From: Archilochus colubris
Lineage: Eukaryota; Chordata; Aves; Apodiformes; Trochilidae
NCBI GenBank assembly: GCA_023079485.1
Contig: CM041092.1
Location: forward strand, 10,739,127 to 10,803,126
Reading direction: 5' to 3'
DNA length: 64,000 nucleotides
In this document: positions 49,108-60,500 of the stretch, in pieces
How positions within the stretch are numbered: position 1 is the stretch's first letter
How the letters are laid out: every line of letters starts with the position of its first letter
Position numbers and translations under genes: made by a program
The notes under the pieces: generated by a model
Told to the model about the DNA's origin: nothing
Databases searched by the model: none
The model's input: the letters and a program-made list of their open reading frames with translations, nothing else

Positions 49108-52061
49108 GTTGGTTTTTAAATGTAAAACAAGCAAACAAATAAAATCTAAATTCAATTCAGTTATATCTTAACAGTTCCCCAGTGAGGTCAGGCAGTTCAA
49201 CACACTCCTCTACATGTGCTTCTGTGCGATGAATGCTTATGCTGGCTCTAAGTGTGCTGAAGTCCCTCCACAGACTTCGTGTGGGTCTTTGAGCATATAA
49301 GTTTTGCATGAATCCAGCAGGGAAACTTGGCTTCAGGGATGCCAAAACCCTGCCTTGTGAAAGCAATCAAGGATTTGACTTCTGGCTTGCTGTGAGTGCT
49401 GTCTGACAGACTGCTAGTTTGGTGCAAGCCCACAGGGAATGGGAGATGAAACTTTTTGTGCATAAATTACACATTCAGACCGTGCCCAGTTGGAAAAAAA
49501 TGTTTGGTGGCTTACCTGAGGTTAATGATAGTTTATACTGGACACACCATGAAAAAACAAGCCATAAACACTATCCCAAATTTGCTTTTGGAAAAAGTAA
49601 ATGTGTTTGCTGCCCGCCAAGCACTGAATATGCAGCAGAAACTGAATTAGCCTCTCAAACCTAAGCAATAATTCCTGTGCTCAATAGAGCACTTTAGTAC
49701 TGTTGTCCCTAGTACACTGATCTTGTGAATTCAAGGAAATCCTACTTACTTTGTTGATTTTGCAGCATTTCTGTGTTAAGAATATTTTTTAGGGTTTTTG
49801 ATTACAGTTGCACGTAGTTGTAAAAATATTTTTCAGTATCTTTTACTTCTTTTTTTTTGCTTAAGATCTTCTCAAAGAACCTAGGGGAAGAGGTGGAACA
49901 TTTTAGAAATTATTTGAGAACTAGCACCAAAATTTTAAACACACACAAAACATACATTTATTTTTTTGTTTTTAATGGATATTGAATCCATATTTTTATG
50001 CACACCAGAATCTATCTCCTGTGCAGGATAACTTTTACTGCCATACCACACCAGAAAGCCCAGACCAGGAATAATTTTTTTTGCCATTTTTCCTGGTTTT
50101 GGAGAGTAGAGTGTGTGTTGCATCTGACCCTCCTTACTTATGTATCCAGGCCTTTAGAGTGTGAAGTGTCTCACACAGTCTTCGTGATATTTTCTTTTAT
50201 TGCCACCACAAGGCAAAATGCTAGCAAAGTAGTGCAGCATCAAAAAACTGTGTAAGCCTCTCAACAGACATTTCCAAACAAAAGTAAATCATATTTCTCT
50301 TCAAGTGCTAACTAAATTAGATGCATTCTGAGAAATTACTTTGCTCTGTTTTAAAGATTTACAAGCTAATCTAACTCAAGATGCAGCTTCTCGTTAAAGG
50401 GGGGAAAATAACACTGAGAGTGGCAGTAAAATTTAAAGGAATCTAGACAGTATTGGCTTTTCATAACAAAATTCCCTGTGTTTGAATGCCCTCTTTCTTT
50501 AGTTGCAGGATGAACACCTTCTGAAGTGTTGGAGACTTGACTCCTCCCTACATTTTTTTTTCCTAGAGCAAGCACTGCTTGCAATGGATCAAAGCAGACA
50601 AGCTACTTCTCTTTTTAAGACTGAGAGTTTTCTCACATAGATTTAATGCAAAAAGGCTACAAAGCATATGAATAATTGTGATACAAGTGAAAAACAAAAC
50701 AAAATTGTTTTAAGTGAAAAGAAAATGTAGTCTGTTTGCAGGAGGGTGGGTTGTCATGACTTTTCAAGTGTGGGAATACAACTGGTGCTTTAATGAGAGG
50801 CACTGACAAATTCATCTGTTCAGTACCTCTGAAAGTCAGGACTTTAAGCTACCATCTATGTAAACACTTAGCTGAGGAACTGGGGATTTTGTGCTGCTTC
50901 CAGAAAGACCAATTCCTGATTTGCATCCAGAGGTGTCCAGTGCTTATTAGCAATCTCATTATAAATTTAGTGAAGAAAGGCATGGCTAACCTTTCACTTT
51001 GTATTTAAAGAAAACAGCTACTAAAATAAGGTTGTAAGTTACAGCAGATTAAAGTAGGCATTGCCATGTTTGAGGAAAATCTGGTACCATTGACTCACTT
51101 CTGAGAAAGTCCTCAGCACAGCTACTCAGCATTTACCAAGCTCAGATATGTTCCATTTAATCTAATTTAGGCTTCCACTGGTGGACCAAAATGTTTCTGG
51201 TTCATGGCTTCAATATAGTGTTGCAGCAGAACCAGGAACTGACTTCTTTGTCTATTGAGTACTTGGCAGATATTAAGTACTGGCAGCATGGTTGGGATCA
51301 GCTCCTTTATGAAGCCCTTAAAAGGGGAGGAAAATGTGATGTTCTCCGTGCAAGAGTGATTTCTAGCTAAGGAAGGTCTAAGGACAGCTACCCCGGAGTG
51401 GGGAGGGCTCACTTCCCTCCCTGCTCCTCTGGAAGTGCTGCAAACCTGGCAGTCTGTGCTAGGACATGCAAGGGCTGCAAATCCAGGGAAAAAAAAAATG
51501 CGAGAGAGAGATAAGTAACAGATTATGCCTACTTGATTGGCTTTGCTGCCAGCATACAGACGCAGCATTATATGTTGGATGTGAAGAGGTGATGCCCAGC
51601 TATCTGCTCAGACTGCACCCTTTTTTCTAGTTGTTTTTGTTTTTTTTTTTCTCATCCATTGCATATAGCTCAATACTTTAAAACACCCACCAGTGCCCAG
51701 AGTTCTGCATCAATGTTTCATAGCATAAGTCTGTTGACACAGTGGGGATAAATCATTTGAACTGATTCAGTATGCTGACTTTTCTAACAGGCAGCTACAG
51801 TAGACAAGTACTGAAAAAGTTATGAACTTGTTTTATAAAGAAATGATGACCAGATAGTGATTGTGTAGTCAATAGTCATGTAGAAGTGGTGAAGATATTT
51901 TAATTAGGAAGGAAATGCACAAAATCCCTGACACCTTTTTGCTGCTTAGCCATAGGGCCTACCAGTTGTCCATGTTACTGTGAATATTTTGGCTATCTTA
52001 TGTAAATCCTGTTATATACCCTATATAAAATGTTATTCATGTCTTTATATTTTCACCACAG
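49108..52061 (+). other. MYLK: Intron of 3.0 kb
   Basis: Donor GTTGGT; acceptor TTTTCACCACAG at 52050-52061. AT-rich unique sequence. The 133-codon antisense open frame (51167-51568) has no recognisable domain. No repeat family recognised. Confidence 0.85.
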
Positions 52062-52097
52062 AACTTAAAGAGGATGAAGTGGAGCTCTCTGATGATG
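52062..52097 (+). CDS. MYLK: MYLK micro-exon: acidic linker
   Basis: A 36-bp, phase 1-1 exon adding 12 residues, ELKEDEVELSDD (first Glu split with the previous exon). It matches the acidic linker between FN3 and kinase in chicken (ELKEEEAELSDD). The acceptor is CACAG/AACTT and the donor GATG/GTAAGA. It is too short for the usual ORF tracks and was found by following the reading frame and the family sequence. Its length and phase mean that skipping would remove 12 residues without a frameshift. Confidence 0.95.
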
Positions 52098-52195
52098 GTA
52101 AGAGGTTCATACTTTAATGAGGAAAAATACAAATATGTGTTTTTAACTGATGTTTGATAGAGGTTTTAATCATGGTTCTTAATACTTATTTGTAG
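52098..52195 (+). other. MYLK: Very short intron (98 bp)
   Basis: Donor GTAAGA, acceptor TATTTGTAG. Retention would give a stop (TAA at about 52116) within a few codons. Nothing else inside. Confidence 0.9.
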
Positions 52196-52289
52196 AAGGG
52201 AAAGAAACAGAGGTCGAATATCGAACGGTTACTATCAACACTGAACAAAAAGTTTCAGATGTCTATAGTATTGAAGAAAGACTGGGATC
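52196..52289 (+). CDS. MYLK: MYLK exon: end of the linker and first strand of the kinase
   Basis: A 94-bp exon, phase 1 to 2. It reads EGKETEVEYRTVTINTEQKV then SDVYSIEERLGS. YSIEERLGS is the first beta strand and the start of the glycine-rich ATP-binding loop, which is cut by the following intron after TC of Ser. The acceptor is TTTGTAG/AAGG and the donor GGATC/GTAAGT. Chicken differs at a few linker positions (NYQTV versus EYRTV). Confidence 0.96.
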
Positions 52290-53289
52290 GTAAGTAATAT
52301 ATTGTGCTTTCAAAGACAGAGTTTTCATGGCTACAGTCAGCTATAAAGATCATGTGGATTCACTCTTTGACAGTGTCTTGCACTTTCAACACTCCAGCTG
52401 GGCTCCTCTGTTGCAGTAAAAATAGATTTTAACGTACGTTGGCCTCCACTGCAGAAAGATCCCTTATTTCTATTAATAATTTGAAATAGGTACTACATAC
52501 ATCTCTGGCAAGAAACATGGATCCCACAAATTAATAAAGCTAGAAGATTCTTTTGTTGTTCAGTGTTCTGAAAGCTAGCTGAAAAAAAAGGTACAGCTTA
52601 TGTACTTGCATTTCCATTATATCCATTAGCTGTAACAAGATTATCCTGCCCATGGGCTAAACTCTGTGTTGACAGCAGTCATAATCCCAAAAGCTTTCAC
52701 AGTAGTGCTTAGTGAAGGTCAGTGATTGGCCTGGCTGTGGTTCTCACTGCTCAAACCTATGGTTATGTGAATTGCATGCCATGATCATCTTTCAGCAACT
52801 TGTGCTGCTGGAGGTGCAGAAGGCTGGGGGATCCTGGGTGTTGCCATAAGCAGATCTTGATAAGAGTATTGTAGAGGTAGAACTGGACATCTACAGCAAT
52901 GTGAAGTAATAGTACTGAAGCTTCTAGCATTCGGGTTCTGATTTCACCTGTATCCTGTATTCTGTACCTGAGATGTCACCTATCTGCTGCACCTTCTGAA
53001 CTATAGAAAGCTGTGTGCAGAAAAGCTTGAGTTGCATGAATTAAACCCTGGTAGGAGGCCATTTTTTTCAACCCTGTTATATAAAACTAATTGGAATAGC
53101 AGAGTATCTCTAAACATGGTATTCACATTAAAGTTCTTGCAGATTACTCTGCACAAAATCACTACAGAGCAGTACTCGGTATGAGAACATTTTAATTTCA
53201 GAACAGAGTGGTTGCACTGCACTGTTTAGTTATATGTTGTTATTCATATATTGCAAAACCTTTTTATGAAAATAATTATATATTTTCAG
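52290..53289 (+). other. MYLK: Intron of 1.0 kb
   Basis: Donor GTAAGT; acceptor ATATATTTTCAG at 53278-53289. Unique sequence; nothing recognised. Confidence 0.85.
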
Positions 53290-53493
53290 GGGGAAATTTG
53301 GACAAGTCTTTAGGCTTGTTGAAAAGAAGAATGGGAAAGTTTGGGCAGGAAAGTTTTTCAAAGCCTATTCTGCTAAGGAAAAAGAAAACATAAGAGATGA
53401 AATCAGCATCATGAATTGTCTACATCATCCAAAACTTGTCCAATGTGTAGATGCCTTTGAAGAAAAAGCCAACATTGTTATGGTCTTAGAAAT
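53290..53493 (+). CDS. MYLK: MYLK exon: kinase N-lobe with glycine loop and ATP-binding lysine
   Basis: A 204-bp exon, phase 2 to 2. It completes Ser of the glycine loop (GS-GKFGQVFRLVEKKNGKV), then WAGKFFKAYSAKEKENI with the ATP-binding Lys codon at 53351-53353. EISIMNCLHHPKLVQCVDAF follows (helix C Glu in DEIS, then strand 4), and finally EEKANIVMVLEM toward the hinge. The catalytic Lys is intact and the sequence is nearly identical to chicken, with Asn for Thr in the EKK.GKV turn. The acceptor is TTTTCAG/GGGG and the donor AAAT/GTAAGT. Confidence 0.97.
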
Positions 53494-56400
53494 GTAAGTA
53501 TGAAGCAGATCACATTAACAAAGCTAATAATGTTTAAAATCATTGTGCATACCAAAGTAGCAACTTAGACATCGGACTGTCAAAAGCTTCAGTATCTGCA
53601 GAGCCTGGATGTTTTTCACATCTTGCAAGTTTTTCCAGTTATTTATCCAATTTGTTTAAACTGTGTAAGTGAATTTGTGTTGTATATCTAAAAAATCAGC
53701 GAAGATGTGTTACAGTTTTTATTGTCTAGTTTGTTTGCTTTTTAATCAAGTACATGTGGTGTTTCTCTGCAGCTCATTCTTTTGTTGCCAACTTGGGAAG
53801 GGAGAGAAAAAAAGTTAGCTGCAATTTCTGCTTGCATTAAAAACTTATTTATGGGGGAGAAAAAAAAAATTTATCTTTAGGCACTTCTAAAGATCTAATG
53901 AAGAAGCTTATGTCAAATTTCATTTCAACACTGTTAAAGTTGTCTCCTGCAGAGAACTGAATGTTGGTGCACAGCAGACAGTAGAAGAGAAAGACATGTT
54001 TGAGAATACAAGCTACATTCTAAGCTACATTCTAAAACAATATTTCAATTTCCATGAAAAACATCATCCAGGCAAATTTATAGTACCCAAGAGGTATTTG
54101 GATCACTTCAGTTTCCATTATATGCTATATCCAGTTTTCATATTCTAAGAAAGGTTTTTTGGTGGTTTGTTTGAACTTTAATTTTTAATGAGAGTGCTGT
54201 CTGAAAATGGCGAATCACCCCTACTGTCAATACACTGATTCTCCATGTGTAACACTTGTAGAAAGGAATTTCTCCTTTACTTGAAAGTCATTGCATTCTT
54301 CATGCAAAGTTGTATAGTTAAGTAAAGCTGAATTTGAAGAGAGTCTGTGTTGCTTTTTTGGCCTCCCAGAAATTGTTCAGCCTGGGCAACTTATGCCCCA
54401 CCACTGTGGAAAGCAGGAGAAGAGCATCACACCAGAAGTGGTGTGAAGCATCTCCCAGAGCTGTGCCTTGAGTACCTTTGTATTTAAAGATAGCAAATAA
54501 TTATTTCCAGAAAGAAAAGAAGGCTCCAAATAAGTTCCGGCACCAGAATTTATTATAAGCAAATAATCTTCACAACATGGGATGGAAAGTAATTGTCAGA
54601 CTTAAAAAAATATAATAATCAACTTTTTCTTCAGTGGTAAATGCCTGCTTGGTGTGAATCCCATACTTGTGACAGTAGTAGCTGGAAAGAAAATTAAATT
54701 TTGATCTGTGTTGATGTTTTTCTCAAAAAGTCACAACAGTCACAGTTTTACTGCCACATCTACTTCATGTGCTGTCTGCCACAAGGAGAAGGAGGATTTT
54801 TTGCTGGCTGGAATTGCTGAATAAGATAAAAATTGTTAGTAGCAATGAGACTGTATGTCTCTTCTGCTTGCTTGGCACTTGCCTGGGTTGTGTGTAAACT
54901 ACTATTGCACTTGTATATTTCAGAAACTGGATCTCTATTATACAACCACGGAACTTTTATGCAAGAAGGTGTTTTTATTTTTAGATTCAGCAGTTGAGCA
55001 AGTGGATGACAGTAAAGGAAGGGAGCCCTACTTAGCTTGGAATGAGGAGCTGGCAGACCGAATGGAAAACAAGGAAATGTATAAAGAGTTTTGAATAGTA
55101 TGTGGCTCTACACTCCATTAGTTCCCCCCTGCCAGCAAAGAGGTTTTATTTTTATTCAAAATATGGAAAAGTGCAATCCAATTAGGAAGGATTTTTGTTG
55201 ACCAGTCTAGTTAGGATGTGATTTTGGTTTGGGGTGGCCACCTTTTCTGGCTTTTGAACCCCCACACTGAAAATTCCATAGTGTCAGGAGGCACAGGAGG
55301 AGGGTTCTTGGCAGGCAGTAGCAGCCTCTCCCTGTACTGAGATCCTTGTGAGACACCTTCCTGCCAGGTGTGCTGCTATCCTCTGTACTGCCATGTTACC
55401 CAGGTGACACAGCCCCAGCATGGCAACTGCCCCTCTCTTGATAGGCAGTCACTGGCTGATTGAGCTGTTAAGCCAATATTTCTTTGCAATCAAAGAAGTT
55501 GTGGGACAGCCTTCAAAAATTCTTAGTATCCAAGCTCTTCTTATTATTCCCTTTAGAGTCTAAGTGCATGGATTTCGAATAAATCAAACTCATCTGCCAT
55601 CAGTTTTCTTATAAACCAGATTTTAGCAGTGACTGGAATTCAGCAGCTCTTCCACACCACTCCAATTAGAGCCATAGATGAGGAGCACTTTGGATATTTT
55701 CTTCCTGATAGTCATCCTATGTTTTTTGTTTTAATTTCATTCCCATATCTTTCTTATATTTTTTGAGCTACATTGTCTCTCCTATTATTATTTGTCATGC
55801 CACTATTCTACATTGTTTGATTTCAGGTTTATAATCAATTTGTTAATTTTTAGTATTAATTAAAAAAAAAAAATGGCCCAGTAAAAATAAGCTGCTTTTA
55901 TCTGTGTTAAATAGTCAAAAAACAACTGGTAATTTGTAGTACTAGAATGGTTATCGTTAGGAATGGCACATTCCTCCAGTTATAAGAATTTTGCATGCAG
56001 ATGTTTCCATAAACACCTCTGTACAGGTTAGAGTCTTACTGAAGTGACAAGATGCTAGATCCCTAACAGAGTTGTTTATGCAGCAGCTTTAGCCATATTA
56101 CTTGATTTTTGATATAAATGTGCTATAGCCTAAAGTAACCTCTCAGTTCATCAAGCATATTCTAGTCTTACTATATTCATGTTAATAGGAAACTGCAGTA
56201 GCATTTCTGATTATAGATTTTTATGAAATCTTATAGTCAAAGCAATAAATGTGCCCAGAACTCCAGATGTTTCAATTTCAGTTTAGTACATGAGGAATAT
56301 ATTCCTATATCTTGACAACGTGCAAACACTGCAAGGCCAGTTTTCATTTGTGTATTTTTTTTCTGTAACTGAAACATGCAATTACACTTGGCAATAAGCA

Positions 56401-57354
56401 TGAATGCTGCAAAATATTAAGCCATATAAAGACCATGGAGGGTTTAATTTAGACCAGATTTTTAAAAGCAAAGCTGCTCTTTGCCATTTGCTCCTTTTTC
56501 ATGGGTCATTCACTCACCACTTTATTAAATTTAGGTTAAAAATGTACCACTTTAGTTCCAAAATCAGTTCAATCCAGGAGCTTCTATCCTGCAAAGACCA
56601 ATTATTTCACATCTGAAATAAGGATACAAATGAAACTGACCTACAAGGAGTGTAGGCTAAAGCTAAAAATAACCATCACTGAATGCATTGTGGGCTATAT
56701 CCTTGTCCTTTCACAGCTAATGAGGAAATTCCCTCTGAGCTCACTTGGGTCAGTAATTTACCCTTTGAGCTTTGCATTCCAATTAAGCAGATCATTTGAA
56801 TTCTTCCTTCTTCAGCCTTTCTTTGTCACTCTCTCTTCTCAAATTTTTGCTAATCTGCTAGAATTTTTGTCTTTTTTCCTGGGACCCATCCCATGTATTT
56901 TAGTTTATTTCTGAATTCTGTTATCTGCACTTATCTGTGAAGGAGCATAGGGGGGAAGGAAGTGGTGAGAAACATGAGCTCAGTCTGGAGCAGCTTTATA
57001 AACCTACATCAGAGGGGTGAAGAATACGTGGCACTTCACTGTCAGGTGCAGGTGGCTGAATCCTGAAGGCAGGATGATAATCCAGTTACATTCTTACTGC
57101 ATGGAAGAACATTATGAGTGCTCCACAGTCCTAACTTGGGAAAGAGATTCAGAATGGAAAACTGTATTGTTTTATACCACATACACTAGGTGATTCTTCC
57201 TATGTGATCCTTGTATGGAAAATGCCATTACAAAATGTAGATTGCATCCTGAAGTGACTATTGCAAGCTTAAACTCTCTGTATTTGTGTAAATAGCTTGA
57301 TCATACCCAAAATTAAAAAGTTACAAAGTCCTGTTTTTATTCTGTCTTCTGTAG
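53494..57354 (+). other. MYLK: Intron of 3.9 kb
   Basis: Donor GTAAGT; acceptor TCTTCTGTAG at 57345-57354. It contains an open frame after a good acceptor-like site (54985-55094), treated as a finding. No repeat family recognised; otherwise AT-rich unique sequence. Confidence 0.85.
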
Positions 57355-57572
57355 GGTTTCTGGAGGAGAACTCTTTGAACGAATCATTGATGAAGACTTT
57401 GAACTGACAGAGAGAGAGTGCATTAAATACATGAAGCAGATTTCAGAAGGAGTTGAGTACATCCATAAGCAGGGCATTGTACACTTGGATTTGAAACCAG
57501 AAAACATCATGTGTGTCAACAAGACTGGTACCAGTATCAAACTCATTGACTTTGGACTTGCAAGAAGATTAG
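57355..57572 (+). CDS. MYLK: MYLK exon: kinase catalytic loop and DFG
   Basis: A 218-bp exon, phase 2 to 1. It completes Met, then VSGGELFERIIDEDFELTER (helix D), the helix E segment ISEGVEYIHKQGIV, the catalytic loop HLDLKPEN with the catalytic Asp codon at 57488-57490, and IKLIDFGLARRL with the DFG Asp codon at 57548-57550. The usual HRD arginine is Leu (HLD), as in other vertebrate MLCKs, so this is a non-RD kinase not needing activation-loop phosphorylation. All catalytic residues seen are intact. The acceptor is CTGTAG/GGTTT and the donor TTAG/GTAATG. Reading past the donor stays open to about 57664. Confidence 0.97.
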
Positions 57573-60500
57573 GTAATGACTTTTCTGCCTTTTTCAGTAT
57601 GACATGGGGAAAGGGGTTGGACAGGCAGAAATTCATACTTCCTGTTACATTCTTTCATGTATGAAGAGTAAATAGACTTGTTTCATATAAACTGTTCTGA
57701 TTTTAGGAAAAAATAGAAAAGGGGAAAATAAAACATTCAAGGGGGGGGAGAGTAGGGCGCCTCAACTTCAAGAGGAGTTTTCAGTCAAATGTATACAATT
57801 TACCTATATGTGTGTAGGGCTGAGTATCCCTGCAAACTACAAGATAAAATACCCAGTAGTAATGTTAACAAACTACAGGAAACCTTAACACACTAATTCT
57901 TTAATTGTAAAAAATAGAACAAAATGTTTGTCTTCATGAATACTCCAAAACCTTGAAACTTTTGTAACAGCAGTATTGAAAGCAGTGTTCTAAAGCTTTT
58001 AAATATGGATAATTACATTCAGTTCAAACTTCCCCACTAGTTTTATAATTTCTTATCCTAAACAGCAGCATGCTGCTGAACATGTTAATCATGGGAGGAA
58101 TTCTGTAAAGAGCTGTGTTTTGTTCATGTTCAAAATTATTTATTAAAAATAAACCAATGGGCTTGGGGGGGGAGGGAAAGAGAAGTTCAAATTGACAAGC
58201 TCCTCCTCTTCCTAAGTTTTTCTCAGCTGCTTCCTATCATTCATTTTTTACTAAGTTTTCCAACATTCTCTGCAATTTGAAATCTAAAGACCTTGAAGAG
58301 TTCTTGTCTTCATATTGCTCTGTGTTAAATCAACTCTAAAAAGCAGCCTTCCAATTGTGTTAGTTTTAGGCAAAACCAGCATCACACACTGATCTTTTTT
58401 TTATCTTGTATTTTCAAAAGAGAAAAAAAAATCATACTAGGGATTAAAAGGAGCTAAAATACTCTATGAACCTGTTATACTGTTTGAAATTAAATTTGTG
58501 TCCTCTTTCTGCCAATAGATTGATCAGGACAACTCATATGAATTGCTGCTCTCTAGAGAGGCCCACAACTAGATTCTTATTTGTAATCTTGTGCCTTCCT
58601 TTTTTAAACAAAATTATATTTAATACTGATTAAAAACTAGAGCAATGATTTTTGTAAGAGTACAGTTTGGAAATACAATGTTCCAGATTTTATCTGCCTG
58701 CATGCTGCTCATCCTACTTCTTTTGACACTCAAGTAACAAACTACCACATGCCCAAGAATAAAATTTTACTGAAACGAATTTTACTGAAACAAGCCAAAA
58801 AATGGCATGTTGTATGACTAGGAGATCTGGTTTTCAGATTTTTAGATGATGTTCAGCTCCAAAAGGGTATTATATGAATCTTGGTCACATGGACACACAT
58901 GGACACAACATGGAGCCAATGGTTTTCTGGGAGCATGAACCTATTGTTATTGTCATTGTTGAGGAAGCAGATGAACTGTTAAGTTCCAGTGCTGAAGGTT
59001 TTGTTATCAGGAGTGTGAGAAAGACTTCATTCCATAACATTCCAGCTGCCAGCCTGAAAACTGTTAATGTGCTGCTGGAGTGGATTTCATCGAGCTATAT
59101 AATATACCCACAAAATGGCCTTTATATAGGAATTTCTTTAAATACCTTTTTAACTTTAAAGCACAATTAAACTCACATTAGAAAAGGAAGATCCTGCTTT
59201 AGTAGCCTGCCCGTATCCAAAAGCTTTTCTGTTTTTTTGTTGATCTTGTGGCACCAATGTCTACTGCACAGCTGACAGTGAGCTGCTGCAGTCATGTTGT
59301 ATGTGGGACATCTGTAACCTGTAAATAACTTTTCTTGATGTGGAAGGATGAGAGCAATGAGGACTGACACTGATTTTGATTTTACACTGCTGTACATTCT
59401 TTTGGCTTAATAAGCTGCTGATTCTTGCAAGGTTACATTATAGGTGTTTGCTTTTTCATCAGCTTCTCATTCTGCATAACTCAGTGTGTGTGGCACTTCC
59501 CTAGGAAGAGAAAGAGCCCCTCTGTCCCATGCCCATATAGCACAAGCACTGTGTTAATCATGAAGGCATTCATAACATTTTGTCTGAGAGTCTTCCAAAA
59601 GTAGGAAACAATTTTTGATGCTTCATTTACTTACAAAAATTACTAAACCCACTTTTCACTAAGTACCCTCTCTTTGGTCGTTGTCTTCTGTGGTACATAC
59701 GAGGGCACGCTCCTCCACTTGAGTTCCTTCAAGCATTGAGATTTTGAAACTGACTGACACAAGGACTTTGGCCTCTATGGATGTGGGATTGGAGCCCTCA
59801 TCCTGTGGACCTGACCCTGACTGAGCAGAAACCACTCAGCCAAGGGATTGCTGAAGGGACAGGTGCCTGATTTTGCACTTCAGCTTCTGAGATTTACTCT
59901 TTTTGTAGCTGGTGCAAACTAGTGCTACTAAATAGCCAATGTTCTGATCAGTTTTAAAGAAATTAGGACCAGCTCATTCTGCAGTCATCTTCTGCAGCTA
60001 ATTAGTTCTCTTGCACTGTCAAGAAATGCCAGAGCTGCAGTGGGATATTTTCCTGACCTTTTTTGGTGTGCTGAGGAACACATGTAGAAAATCACTTAAG
60101 ATAAACTTCTTGAGGAGAAAAGAGAATGGTTTTTTGAGTAGTGTAAAGATTATTTTTTTTTAAATCAGTTGACTATACACAGTGTCTGCAACAGTTTGCA
60201 GCTAACTTGCCATCTTTCTATCTGAACTAAGGGGTATTCAAACACAGATCCTACTTGTGTAATAACCTTGTAAACATCTGGGTAAAGACTTGACATATTA
60301 TTGCATAGAAAAGGTCTTATTACTTTAATTTTATTTTTTCTTTTATACACAGAAAATGCTATATCAGATGTTTCACACTGTATGCTTGCACTCAAGTACC
60401 ATGCTTAAAAAAAAATAATGTTTCTCTGACCTATGGGCAGCACATTTCATACACCAGCCTTTTGCATACACAGCAGCTCGTGGTAGTTTACACAGTGCAC

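Noticed and set aside
51167..51568. 133-codon - strand open frame
   Set aside because: No recognisable family; isolated in an intron, without splice or promoter support.
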